Origin: CBDCMJ01 sp965218875 | Lineage (GTDB): Bacteria > Chloroflexota > Dehalococcoidia > Lucifugimonadales > UBA3495 | Length of the DNA: 64,000 nucleotides | Direction of reading: 5' to 3' | Assembly (NCBI GenBank): GCA_965218875.1 | Contig: OZ244707.1 | Coordinates: 2,542,001 to 2,606,000 of the forward strand | In this document: positions 16,852 through 25,012 of the stretch, piece by piece | How positions within the stretch are numbered: the first letter of the stretch is position 1 | How the letters are laid out: the number at the start of each line of letters is the position of its first letter | Translations under genes and position numbers: made by a program | Notes under the pieces: model-generated | Databases searched by the model: none | What the model saw: the letters and a program-made list of their open reading frames with translations, nothing else | Told to the model about the DNA's origin: nothing

Positions 16852-17822
16852 GAGCCTATCCTAAAAACTAGTAATAACCCGCAACAGTAGCGAAAGGGAA
16901 CGAGTGGGAGTAGAGGTTAGACTTGGGTAATGACCAAATACGAAGGACCCAAGCTACCTCGGCCAAAGCGGACCGGCCCGGTGACGCCGGCCAACCCCAC
17001 CACCGGCGCCTACCAGGTGTCCGATGCCCTATGGGAGGCCCTAGCCCCGCTGATTCCCCGGCGGGTGAACACCCATCCCCTGGGTGGAGGCCGTCCCAGA
17101 GTGCCGGACCGGACCTGCGCCAACGGCATCTTCTACGTGCTTCGCACCGGCTGCCAGTGGAAAGCCCTGGATGCCACCGGGATTTGCTCCGGCTCCACCG
17201 CCCATCTGCGCTTTCAAGAATGGGCCGCTGCCGGAGTGTTTTTAAGGCTATGGCAGTCGGGGCTGGAACGGTACGACGAATTGAAGGGTCTGGACTGGAG
17301 TTGGCTGAGCATGGACGGGGCCATGACCAAGTCCCCCCTGGGCGGGGGGGGAAACCGGCCCCAACCCCACGGACCGGGGTAAGACAGGGGTCAAACGCAG
17401 CCTGTTGACCGACGCCCAAGGCATTCCGGTGGGGCTGGCAGTGGCTGGGGCCAACCGCCACGACATGAAGCTGGTGCGGGCTACGGTGGAGAGCCTGGCG
17501 GTGCAACGCCCGCCGCCCAGTGAGGAGAACCCCCAGGGTCTGTGCCTGGATAAGGGTTATGACTTCGATGAGGTGCGGCGAACTCCGGAGGAGTTCGGCT
17601 TCACGGCCCACATCCGCAGCCGGGGCGAAGAGGCGCAGGCCATCAAAGAGGAAGCCGGCTTCAAGGCCCGGCGTTGGGTGGTGGAACGGACCCACAGCTG
17701 GCTGAACCGCTTTCGCCGCATCTTGGTCCGCTGGGACAAGACCCCAGACAATTACATCGCCTTTCTTCATTTCGCCTGCGCCCTTATTGCTCTCAGAGCC
17801 GCCGGGTTATTAGGATAGGCAC
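16852..17822 (+). mobile_element. IS5-family insertion sequence (IS427-like), 971 bp
   Basis: The ends are inverted repeats of the form GNGCCTATCCTAANAAC (16852-16868 and 17806-17822). Each end is flanked by TAA (16849-16851 and 17823-17825), a 3-bp target duplication typical of the IS427 group. One transposase gene fills it. The insertion sits at the left end of a foldback element, so the IS arrived later than that element. Confidence 0.88.
16930..17818 (+). CDS. IS5-family transposase, two frames joined at an eight-G run
   Basis: The first frame (16930-17382) carries the DUF4096-like N-terminal domain (YQVSDALWEALAPLIP) and the first catalytic Asp in LSMDGAMTKSPLGG. The second frame (to 17818) carries NRHDMKLV, LDKGYDFDEV and RRWVVERTHSWLNRFRR, the rest of the DDE domain. 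Switching frame at the G8 run at 17344-17351 gives the continuous family sequence ETGPNPTDRGKTGVKRSLL. The shift needed is +1, equivalent to one G too many. Programmed slippage, inactivation or a homopolymer sequencing error would all look like this. Confidence 0.85.
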
Positions 17823-18098
17823 TAAGAAACTATCTCAAATCAAGAAGGCTTGCAGGTCACTGCTGGTGGTTTTCTGCGTTCGTCCTGAGCGCAGCGCAGC
17901 GGAGTCGAAGGGTCTCCTCGGCGCCAGTCCTTCGACTGCGCTGGTTCCGTTTGCTTTCGGCGCACGGCCTATCTAGCCGTAGTCACACCATACGCTACAA
18001 GCAAACGGAACCACTGCGCTGCGTTCCGCCTCCGGCTCCACTCCGCTTCGCTCAGGACGAACGGTTAATAGCGGCGAAGTTCTGAGATAGTTTCTAAG
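17823..18098. mobile_element. Foldback/MITE-like element of about 276 bp
   Basis: The termini are inverted repeats CTAAGAAACTATCTCA (17822-17837) and TGAGATAGTTTCTAAG (18083-18098), 15 of 16 matching. Internal arms also pair: a TGGTTCCGTTTGCTT segment near 17942 with AGCAAACGGAACCA near 18000, and a GTTCGTCCTGAGC segment near 17879 with GCTCAGGACGAAC near 18051. There is no gene inside. An IS5 copy has inserted in its left terminus. Confidence 0.75.
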
Positions 18099-18408
18099 TG
18101 ACGCCCGGGTGATACTCGGCCCAGGGGAGGAGGGCGCGCAGGAGGAGCTCCGGGCTGGGCTCCTGGCGGAGCCCAGCGCAGCGTTCAAGGTAATGGGCGG
18201 CGGCGGCGAAGGTGGGGAGATGGAAACCCGCTTGGGCGACCCGGCGGACGAAGGCCTGGGGGGAGGGTGTGGGCCGTTTCTCCGCCTGGGCGACAGCCCA
18301 TTGGGGGCAGAGGTCGTCGGCCTGGCGTTGGAGCATGACCTGGGCGTAGGCCAGGGCCATTCTCCGGCGAAGGGAGCGGACGCGGGCCCGCAACGAGCTA
18401 AGGTTCAT
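18094..18408 (-). CDS. Hypothetical protein, possibly truncated by the foldback element
   Basis: I do not recognise this 104-residue protein. It is Arg- and Ala-rich, predicted mostly helical (MNLSSLRARVRSLRRRMALAYAQ), and has two Cys residues. AGGAGA lies about 7 bp before the ATG, which supports a real gene. Its stop codon (TAG, 18094-18096) lies within the terminal inverted repeat of the adjacent foldback element. The present C-terminus (EYHPGVT) may therefore be the result of that insertion. Confidence 0.55.
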   Translation of the reverse strand: MNLSSLRARVRSLRRRMALAYAQVMLQRQADDLCPQWAVAQAEKRPTPSPQAFVRRVAQAGFHLPTFAAAAHYLERCAGLRQEPSPELLLRALLPWAEYHPGVT

Positions 18409-18493
18409 CTTGGTTTCTCCTGGTGGGGTGGTTGGAAGGTCTCACCACGAATGGGGATGGGCGCCCCGCGAAGGGCTGAGGCTACCTGGATTT

Positions 18494-18605
18494 GTAACTG
18501 TTCAGACTTGATGTGTATCCGTTCGTCCTGAGCGAAGCGAAGTGCAGCCGTAGGCAGAACGAAGCGCAGTCGAAGGGCCGGTTCTCCTTAAGTCTGAACA
18601 GTTAC
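18494..18605. mobile_element. Small MITE-like element, 112 bp
   Basis: Perfect 16-bp inverted ends GTAACTGTTCAGACTT (18494-18509) and AAGTCTGAACAGTTAC (18590-18605) enclose a core with GTTCGTCCTGAGC and GCAGTCGAAGGGC. The same core occurs in the foldback element 400 bp to the left, although the ends differ. No gene is present. Confidence 0.75.
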
Positions 18606-18825
18606 CTGAGTTTCCCTGGGCGGTCCAAAGGGGGAGGGCGGGGGTTTTTTATTTCAGGGCCATTGTGAGCCATTTGGGCCATGGGCCTCAGTGGCCGGTT
18701 CGATAGATTTGGCAGGGCGCTAGTAGCTGCCTATTAACAGGGTAGGGAGTGGTCGCCGGAGATGGCAAGGGGGGAGGGTCAGGAGTTTGGGAGGAAGGGA
18801 GAGGCATCCGGGTGTCACCCCAATG

Positions 18826-18853
18826 TTGACCCTCACGCGCCGGGCGGTATACA
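18826..18853 (+). promoter_or_regulatory. Putative promoter of trxA
   Basis: TTGACC (18826-18831) and TATACA (18848-18853) are spaced 16 bp apart and lie about 75 bp before the thioredoxin ATG. The rest of the 18606-18928 gap shows only a G-rich stretch and a T-run near 18650. Confidence 0.5.
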
Positions 18854-18928
18854 CTGGGTTCAAACGAGGGGCTGCCGCAACGGGCCGGCCGCGACGGTCA
18901 CGCCCCAACCTTGTGCCGGAGGCAGGAA

Positions 18929-19258
18929 ATGCCAGAACCCATTGAAGTAACCGACGCCAACTGGGAAGATCAGGTCATTAACTCTGACTTGCCGGTTTTG
19001 GTGGATTTCTGGGCCGAGTGGTGCGGCCCGTGCAAGATGATTGCCCCGGCAGTCCATGAGCTTGCGTTGGAATACGACGGGCAGCTGAACGTCGGCAAAC
19101 TCGACGTGGATAGCAGTCCCGACATCGCCATGAAGTACGGCGTGAGAAGCATCCCGGCGCTCATTTTCTTCAAGGGCGGAGAAGCGGTCCACACCGTCAT
19201 CGGAGCGCGGCCCAAGGGAGCCCTCAAGAAAGAGATCGACCAAGTCCTAACCCCCTAG
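18929..19258 (+). CDS. trxA: Thioredoxin
   Basis: This 109-residue protein is a small cytoplasmic disulfide reductase. It contains the canonical active site WAEWCGPCKMIAP and the cis-proline segment VRSIPALIFFKGGEAV, with the usual length and fold order. I chose the ATG at 18929 because GGAGG lies 6 bp upstream; a TTG at 18911 would add six unrelated residues. No thioredoxin reductase gene is adjacent. Confidence 0.97.
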   Translation: MPEPIEVTDANWEDQVINSDLPVLVDFWAEWCGPCKMIAPAVHELALEYDGQLNVGKLDVDSSPDIAMKYGVRSIPALIFFKGGEAVHTVIGARPKGALKKEIDQVLTP

Positions 19259-19316
19259 CTTCCCGTAGTTATCGGGAAGCCAGCGTCTCCGGTGGCCACA
19301 CGTCAACGGCCACCGG
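19258..19316. terminator. Two hairpins downstream of trxA
   Basis: An 8-bp stem (19258-19265 with 19273-19280) begins in the trxA stop region. A 9-bp stem (19289-19297 with 19308-19316) follows. Neither leads into a T-run. They lie between convergent trxA and the molybdoenzyme gene and could act as a bidirectional transcription barrier. Confidence 0.45.
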
Positions 19317-19377
19317 TAGTATTTCCTCCAGTCCGGCCCTCTCCGACAGCATCGACCGCGGAGCGCCTCAGCCCCGG

Positions 19378-20928
19378 CTACGCTACGGTCACCAAGACAC
19401 GATGCCACCCCTGGGCCCCATCGGGCAGCGCCCTGGTTATCCTGGCGGGCTGCGTGCTGCCGTCCCCATCCGTGGCCCTTACCGACAAGGTCATCCTGCC
19501 CGGCTCCACGGGGGTCCAATCCCTAGTCCAGAGCACCCAGGTGTACGGCGAAAGCGGGTCGCTAAGGCGGGCTTCGTGCCACGTCTCGCCGTCGTCAAAG
19601 CTGACCTCCATCCGTTGGATGCCCCTGTCGCCGGCGAAGGCGACGCCGCCGACCAGGGACACCATACTTAACGGGACCCGGGCGTTGTTAGACGGCACGT
19701 CGATCTTGGACATCGTCTGGTTCACGGCCGTGTCTGCCCAGCCCCTCTCCTGCCAGTAGCCGCGGAACGAAGGCCGCACCGTTTCTATCCTCTTCAACCA
19801 CTTCACGTTCTCCATGCCGTACAAGCCCGGGACTATGATTCTGGCCGGGAATCCATGGCCGTCGGCAAGAGGCTCGCCGTTCATCAGGTAGGCCACCATG
19901 GTCTGGTCCCGAAAGGCGTAGTCGGTGGGAAAGCTGTCGTAGTAGCCGTCGGCAGCATGGAACGCCAACCTCTCCACGTGGGCGGCTAGCTGCGCCCTCT
20001 CCAGCAGGGTGCGCAGCCTGACCCCCCGCCACAGGGCGTTGCTGATGAGATCGCCGCCTATCCGGTTGCTGATGCAGGTCAGAGTCACATACTCTTCCTG
20101 CCACGGCAGGCCCTGAAGCTCTTCGTAAGTCAGCGACATAGGATTGCCGAAGTCGCCCTTGAGCTCCAGCTTCCAATCGCTTACGTCCACCCGGGGATTC
20201 ACTATGTTCTTGGACACTTCGTAGAATCCCTCGTTGGGCGTGACCTCGGCGGGCATTTCCCCCGCGGTGCTGGCCACCGTGGAAGGGGCCACTTCGGAGG
20301 TGCTCCGAACGATGGTCCTGATGGACAGCCCGCTTACCACGGCCGCCAGTCCCAAGAAGGCTGCCCTTCTCATGAACTCCCGGCGCCCCTCGGCAGCCCC
20401 GGGACTCAGCCGCAGCAGGGCTATGCGGTGCAGCTCGACCAAGGCGAGACTGAAGACGAAGAAAGAAGCGTAGGTGGTGAACGCGTAGCTGAACGCATCG
20501 GGCAGACCCAGGCCGAAGAAGCCATCCCCTATCGAGGGCGACAACACCACCATGATGACCAGCCAGGCAACGGTGGTGAGCGCAATGGCCCTCACCCAGG
20601 TGCTGTCGGTCAGAAGGGACAGCTTGGAGGAGTAGCGGACGTAAATCAGGCCCAGCAATCCTCCGGTCAGCACCTGGCCCACCAGGAGAGCCGAAAACAT
20701 CAACAGCTTGGCGGCCACCTGGAGGTGTTCCAAGAAGAAGTCGAAGACCGGCGGGGGCGTGATCCTGGTAAGCCAGTCGGCAATGATCTCGGGAAGAACG
20801 GCGCCGGCGGTGGCAAACCTGAGGGCGACCATGATCAAGGTCATGATCAGGCCCGAGGTGAGGCCCAGGGCAAGCCCCGTTTTGTAGGTGACGCGGGCGG
20901 GCGGGCGGACGATTTGCTCTTGGTCCAT
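19378..20928 (-). CDS. Membrane-anchored molybdopterin-dependent oxidoreductase (sulfite oxidase fold)
   Basis: This 516-residue protein begins with about four membrane helices (starting TGLALGLTSGLIMTLIMVALRF), followed by a possible twin-arginine-like segment REFMRRAAFLGLA. It then continues with a sulfite-oxidase-type molybdopterin domain: LTCISNRIGGDLISNALWRGV contains the conserved Cys ligand, then FPARIIVPGLYGMENVKWL. A C-terminal Mo-cofactor dimerisation domain (RGIQRMEVSFDDGETW) closes it. The substrate is unknown; YedY-like and sulfite dehydrogenase roles are both possible. I start at the ATG at 20928 rather than the upstream 20991, which adds an Arg-rich stretch. Tat export would depend on the tat genes in this window. 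Confidence 0.87.
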   Translation of the reverse strand: MDQEQIVRPPARVTYKTGLALGLTSGLIMTLIMVALRFATAGAVLPEIIADWLTRITPPPVFDFFLEHLQVAAKLLMFSALLVGQVLTGGLLGLIYVRYSSKLSLLTDSTWVRAIALTTVAWLVIMVVLSPSIGDGFFGLGLPDAFSYAFTTYASFFVFSLALVELHRIALLRLSPGAAEGRREFMRRAAFLGLAAVVSGLSIRTIVRSTSEVAPSTVASTAGEMPAEVTPNEGFYEVSKNIVNPRVDVSDWKLELKGDFGNPMSLTYEELQGLPWQEEYVTLTCISNRIGGDLISNALWRGVRLRTLLERAQLAAHVERLAFHAADGYYDSFPTDYAFRDQTMVAYLMNGEPLADGHGFPARIIVPGLYGMENVKWLKRIETVRPSFRGYWQERGWADTAVNQTMSKIDVPSNNARVPLSMVSLVGGVAFAGDRGIQRMEVSFDDGETWHEARLSDPLSPYTWVLWTRDWTPVEPGRMTLSVRATDGDGSTQPARITRALPDGAQGWHRVLVTVA

Positions 20929-21071
20929 GTTGGGACTACGCTGGGGACGCCTGGGAAGATGTCCAATGATAGCACACGGGCGGCCCCGCAAGATTTGCCC
21001 GTGCGACCCGGTTGTATTACACTGACGCCTGCGCAGCCGGTCTCATCCTGTCGGCTGCGGCCAGTGCACCC

Positions 21072-21168
21072 GGGAGTGGATGGGGCCCGGTGGCCCTTGC
21101 GGACTTCAAATCCGTTATGCCTCGTGACGAGCGGGGTAGGTGGGTTCGACTCCCTCGCACTCCCGCCA
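21072..21168 (+). tRNA. selC: tRNA-Sec (anticodon UCA)
   Basis: This 97-base tRNA has a loop CTTCAAA between pairing arms CGGA and TCCG, so the anticodon is TCA. The acceptor stem GGGAGTG pairs with CACTCCC, followed by G and an encoded CCA. It has a long D stem (GGGCC/GGCCC), a long variable arm (CTCG/CGAG) and the T loop TTCGACT. The extended variable arm, the GGACTTCAAATCC core and the encoded CCA match bacterial selC. It decodes UGA as selenocysteine with SelB. One mismatch sits in the T stem and one at the eighth acceptor position. Confidence 0.96.
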
Positions 21169-21198
21169 TTTATCAAGCTGAAAGTCCTATATTGACCC

Positions 21199-21242
21199 CA
21201 TGTTATAGCTGGAGTAGCTATAACATGAGGTTTTTCTTTTCT
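21199..21242 (+). terminator. Rho-independent terminator downstream of selC
   Basis: A perfect 12-bp stem (21199-21210 with 21216-21227, loop GGAGT) runs into AGGTTTTTCTTTTCTT. It ends the selC transcript 30 bp past the CCA and isolates it from the integrase gene. Confidence 0.88.
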
Positions 21243-21329
21243 TGACCGCCCCGTACCATACCGCTAGAATCCTGAGGGCAATGTACAAAACTAGACGTAC
21301 AAATATAATGTTCAGGCGGGGTGAGGATT

Positions 21330-22502
21330 ATGCCAATCAAGCACAAGCTGCTAACTGACCGCACGATCAGGACCGCTGGGCCGGGTACCTATAGCGACGG
21401 CAACGGGCTGACCCTAAGGGTAGGTAAGGGAGGCAGGCGCAGTTGGGTGTTGCGCTACACCTACGATGGCAGACCAGCCAACGTGGGGCTGGGCAGTTAT
21501 CCATCCGTTGGCTTGAAAGAGGCTAGGGCTAAGGCAGCTGACCGTAAAGCGGAGATTGCGGAGGGACAGAGGCCAACAGGGGCGAGGACGATAGCGGGCT
21601 CAGTACGAGTAACTCCAAGGAAACCAACCTTCCGAGACGTGGCGGAGCAGGTTATCGAGTTGCGCCGGCCCACATGGTCTAATGACCGTCATGCGAAGCA
21701 GTGGACGGAATCACTCACGAACCACGCCTTCCCCGTGATTGGAGACGCTGAGATCGGCAACATCTCCAGCGGTGACTTACTGCGCGTGCTGACGCCGATC
21801 TGGAATGACCTTCCAGAGACGGCAACCCGTGTCAAACAACGCGCAGAGGTCGTCTTTGACTATGCCATCGCCTTAGGGCTACGGCAGGACAACCCGATGT
21901 CTGCGGTCGCCAAGGCCCTTCCACGTCGCCCACGTATCAAGCAACATCACCCTGCCCTGCCATACTCCGAGGTGCCAGCGGCGATAAAGAAGGTCAAGGA
22001 GTGTACCGCTGACGCCTTGGTCCGGCTGGCTTTCGAGTTCATGGTGCTGACTGTGGCCAGGGCCGGTGAAGTTAGGGGCATGATGTGGGGGGAAATATGC
22101 TGGGATACCTGGACGGTGCCAGCGGAGCGCATGAAGATGCGCCGGTGTCACCGAGTGCCATTGGCGGGGCGGGCATTGGACATCTTGGAAGAGGCTAGAA
22201 CCCACACCGATGGCAAAGGTCCGGTATTCCCTGCCAAGCGGTCCGGTAATGCTCTCAGCAACATGGCCTTTGCCATGCTGTTGAGGCGGCTGGAGATTGG
22301 CGCCGTGCCCCATGGCTTCCGGTCGAGCTTCAAGGATTGGACCTTGGCGGAGACTTCGGCACCTTGGGCGGTGTCTGAGGCGGCGTTAGCTCACAACCTT
22401 GGCAACAGCATGGAGGCCGCCTATGCCCGGACTGACCTATTCGACCGAAGACGCAGCCTTATGGGTGAGTGGGCCGCTTTCGTAGGAGGGGATGTTGAAT
22501 AA
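21330..22502 (+). CDS. Tyrosine recombinase/integrase (P4-like)
   Basis: This 390-residue protein belongs to the integrase group that targets tRNA genes. The N-terminal DUF4102-like arm-binding domain spans residues 1-90 (KLLTDRTIRTAG, SDGNGLTLRVG). A core-binding domain is at about 100-190. The catalytic domain has the first Arg in ARAGEVRGMMW, the HGFRSSFKDW box (His, Arg), LAHNLGN and the nucleophile Tyr in AYARTD. It lies 160 bp past selC and points away from it, the usual arrangement for an island integrated at a tRNA. A GTG at 21321 is an alternative start. The next gene overlaps its end by 11 bp. Confidence 0.95.
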   Translation: MPIKHKLLTDRTIRTAGPGTYSDGNGLTLRVGKGGRRSWVLRYTYDGRPANVGLGSYPSVGLKEARAKAADRKAEIAEGQRPTGARTIAGSVRVTPRKPTFRDVAEQVIELRRPTWSNDRHAKQWTESLTNHAFPVIGDAEIGNISSGDLLRVLTPIWNDLPETATRVKQRAEVVFDYAIALGLRQDNPMSAVAKALPRRPRIKQHHPALPYSEVPAAIKKVKECTADALVRLAFEFMVLTVARAGEVRGMMWGEICWDTWTVPAERMKMRRCHRVPLAGRALDILEEARTHTDGKGPVFPAKRSGNALSNMAFAMLLRRLEIGAVPHGFRSSFKDWTLAETSAPWAVSEAALAHNLGNSMEAAYARTDLFDRRRSLMGEWAAFVGGDVE

Positions 22503-23010
22503 AGCGCAGATGTATCGGACTGCCGTTGGGGAAGCCAAAGCCGTTGAATACAGGCTACGTGATACCATGGGAGACTATGACGATCCGAGGCACTTTGCTG
22601 CCGGTTTGTCCCAGTGGGCGGTGGTGCAGCGGCAAGACCCTGACTGGTTGCTCAATGCGATCAACAAGTCCCAGGAATCAAAGTTTGCATGGAACATGTT
22701 AACGGTCGCGGCGGCAAATTGTCTGAGAGAAAGACCCCTGCCCAAGCTCCTCGCCGACTGGCTTGCCGATGTCCTTGAAGGAAAGCGGTCAAAGCCAGTC
22801 CATGACCCTAGAGACACACTCGGGCGTGACATGGTGGTTACCTCCTTGGTCCTTGCTATCACCCGTGATATGGGCCTTGCTGCAACTAGGAACGATGGGT
22901 CACCCCCGTACTCGGGTTGTGATGCTGTTGGGGAAGCAATGAACCTTAGCTACAAGACCGTAGAGCGAGTATGGCTGAGATACCGCGATAGCGTGTCCTC
23001 ACTCTTTTAA
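22492..23010 (+). CDS. Hypothetical protein coupled to the integrase
   Basis: I do not recognise this 172-residue protein. It appears soluble and mostly helical. The C-terminal part (GEAMNLSYKTVERVWLRYRD) resembles a helix-turn-helix ending in a recognition helix. The gene overlaps the integrase stop by 11 bp, which suggests a shared transcript and possibly a role in island excision or transfer control. A gap of 70 bp leads to an AlpA-like gene. Confidence 0.65.
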   Translation: MLNKAQMYRTAVGEAKAVEYRLRDTMGDYDDPRHFAAGLSQWAVVQRQDPDWLLNAINKSQESKFAWNMLTVAAANCLRERPLPKLLADWLADVLEGKRSKPVHDPRDTLGRDMVVTSLVLAITRDMGLAATRNDGSPPYSGCDAVGEAMNLSYKTVERVWLRYRDSVSSLF

Positions 23011-23080
23011 AAACATTGAGGGACGGTGTTTCGTGGAATTGCCAATACGATATTGGCATCCTACAGAACGGAGGCGCAAA

Positions 23081-23287
23081 ATGCCCGTCCCAACATTACT
23101 CCGCCGACACGAAGTTGAAGCTGCTACTGGCCTATCGCGGTCACACCTATACGACCTTATGCGGAGGGGCGAGTTCCCAGAACCGCTGAAGTTGTCACCC
23201 GGCGCCGTTAGATGGGTAGCAGACGAAATAACCGAGTGGATCGAGAGCCGTCCCCGCGCCAGCGGAGACGTGGGAGACCACGAGTAG
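23081..23287 (+). CDS. AlpA-family helix-turn-helix regulator (excisionase-like)
   Basis: This 68-residue protein fits the MerR-like HTH_17/AlpA fold: LLRRHEVEAATGLSRSHLYDLMRRGEFPEPLKL followed by AVRWVADEITEWIESR. Such proteins bind DNA near attachment sites or integrase promoters and control excision. The ATG at 23081 has CGGAGG 6 bp upstream, whereas an upstream start at 23033 has none. Its place after the integrase supports an island-control role. Confidence 0.88.
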   Translation: MPVPTLLRRHEVEAATGLSRSHLYDLMRRGEFPEPLKLSPGAVRWVADEITEWIESRPRASGDVGDHE

Positions 23288-23297
23288 CAAAGAACAA

Positions 23298-23332
23298 GGC
23301 CCGTAGTGAGCAGCTACGGGCCTCAGTTTCCT
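23298..23332 (+). terminator. Terminator after the AlpA-like gene
   Basis: A 9-bp perfect stem GGCCCGTAG/CTACGGGCC (23298-23306 with 23314-23322) starts 10 bp after the stop codon and leads into TCAGTTTCCTT, a weak T-tract. It closes the integrase/AlpA transcription unit. Confidence 0.6.
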
Positions 23333-23846
23333 TGGATACGGCGGTCCTGGCTCACTTCGCCGAAGCTGTTTGCCCTTCCCGGGGTCCAATCCGGGACGCC
23401 GAGACCCAGGTGCTTAATTCGTTGGTGTCCCGCAGGCACCAGGTGTTAACCATGCTGGTACCAGAGAGGAACTGCCTCTCTCCAGTGCCGCTATGGCCGT
23501 CCGGCGCAGCATCGAAGCCCACGTCGCCTGGCTCAAGCAAGAGTTGGACGACCTGGACCAAGACTTGCGCCAAACCCCCCGCCAGAGTCCTGTGTGGCGG
23601 GAGAAGGACAACTTGTTGCGCAGCGTGCCCGGCATCGGAGACCAGATCTCTGTTACCCTTTTGGCACATCTGCCCGCACTGAGGACTCGCAACCGTCACC
23701 AGATCGCTGCCATGGTGGGCGTCGCTCCCTTCGATCGGGACAGCGGTACTCCGCGGGGCAGGCGCACCATCTGGGGTGGACGGGCCAGGTGTTGTTTCTC
23801 AGCAGATCAATCCCGTATCAGGGCAGTGCATCTGGGTCTAAACTGA
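23332..23846 (+). pseudogene. IS110-family transposase remnant
   Basis: The first part (frame 1) reads DTAVLAHFAEAVCPSRGP and TQVLNSLVSRRHQVLTML, the middle of an IS110 transposase. Near 23480 the coding moves to frame 3 and reads IEAHVAWLKQELDDLDQDL, then LLRSVPGIGDQISVTLLAHLP and QIAAMVGVAPFDRDSG, the transposase_20 domain. The N-terminal DEDD nuclease half is missing and the C-terminus changes frame again after RRTIWGGRA. It is non-functional and shows decay within the island. Confidence 0.85.
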
Positions 23847-23880
23847 GCCTGTAAGTTCAGTAGCATGTCTATGCCTGTCA

Positions 23881-24270
23881 ATGGCGGCGAGAATCCGGGC
23901 GGCCCTGCGCAAGCGGGCGGGCCTGGGGCCGGGTGAGCCGTCGGAGCCCTACGTTCTCGGAGACCCGGTGATCGACTACGCCGGGCGCAGCGTGAGCGTT
24001 GTCGGCCGTCCGGTGCGGCTGACGGCCATAGAGTACTGGCTGCTGGCCGAGCTATCGGCGCACCCCGGCAAGACCCTGACCCATGACCATCTGCTGGAGC
24101 GGGCCTGGGACCGGCGCAGCGGCGGCGACTTGAGGCCGATGCGCAGCGCCGCGAGGAGCCTCCGCCGCAAGCTGGGCGACGACGCCAGAAGCCCCACCTA
24201 CATCTTCACCGAGACCCACGTCGGCTATCGCATGGCGGAGGCGGAGACGCAGCAAGAGGCGTCTCCGTGA
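23881..24270 (+). pseudogene. Truncated OmpR/PhoB-type response regulator, DNA-binding domain only
   Basis: The 129 residues match the linker and winged-helix output domain of a two-component response regulator: ARIRAALRKRAG, then VRLTAIEYWLLAELSAHPGKTLTHDHLLERAW, RSAARSLRRKLGDD and THVGYRMAE. The receiver domain that should precede it is absent, and the IS110 remnant ends 35 bp upstream. The start was probably lost through the IS event. It could still be expressed as a free DNA-binding domain, but I favour a remnant. Confidence 0.7.
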
Positions 24271-24439
24271 GATAGACCGTCACCAGGAGGGTGGGAAGCA
24301 TCCACCGCACGGTCTTGTCTCCACAGGGACGCAGCGTCGATAGTGAGAGGGTAGCCCAGCCAACAAGGTCAATAGGTTCCGTTTGCTTCAAGACGGTGGC
24401 TCCGCAGCGGTCGCTAACGGCCCCAGGCCCCGGGGCCCC

Positions 24440-24913
24440 TCAGTCGTTTTCCCGTCCCCGGCGTCGAGGCGTCACCGGCGGCGGCATCACGGGGCCGAGC
24501 CGGGGCAGGAGCACGGGCAGGACCGGCGGCGGCGCGCCACCGTCCTCGGCCCCGTCCTCATCCACGTCCTCGGGATATTGGCCGGTCTCCCGGGCCTTTC
24601 TCCGGGTGGCGGCGTCCCGTGCCACCTGCTCGGCAGACGGCAGCAGGGTGTCACCCTGCCACCTCGCTATCGGCAGCCGCTCGGCCAGTTTATCGACAGA
24701 GCGGCGGTAGCGCTCTTGCGGGGCCAGCATATCGCATACCATCGTCTCCAGGCGATGACGCCCTCTCTCGTCTGCCTGGTAACTGGTAAGCTGCTCCACC
24801 AGGCCGACCAGCCCACTCATCGTGAAGTTCCCTCCCCTAGGGAGCGCGTCCTCATCGAGCACGATTTTAATTCCCACAGCGAAGCGCTGCGCGTCGGATA
24901 GCACGTAACCCAT
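24440..24913 (-). CDS. Hypothetical protein
   Basis: I do not recognise this 157-residue protein. The first 100 residues look like a compact helical domain (MGYVLSDAQRFAVGIKIVLDEDAL). The tail is acidic and then proline-rich (PPPVLPVLLPRLGPVMPPP) with a basic end. I start at the ATG at 24913 because GGAGG lies about 6 bp upstream. It has the look of a small accessory gene of a mobile element. The 24271-24439 gap shows nothing. Confidence 0.5.
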   Translation of the reverse strand: MGYVLSDAQRFAVGIKIVLDEDALPRGGNFTMSGLVGLVEQLTSYQADERGRHRLETMVCDMLAPQERYRRSVDKLAERLPIARWQGDTLLPSAEQVARDAATRRKARETGQYPEDVDEDGAEDGGAPPPVLPVLLPRLGPVMPPPVTPRRRGREND

Positions 24914-25012
24914 GATGCTCCTCCTCTCCTGGTGTGCACACACACGGACAGAGACTCTCAATCTTTCACAACACTATATTTATACGTGTTAACGGTTATC
25001 TAATCAACAGGC

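Noticed and set aside
17823..18098. Possible structured small RNA (long foldback)
   Set aside because: Terminal inverted repeats and the nested IS point to a MITE-like element. No promoter or terminator marks an RNA gene.
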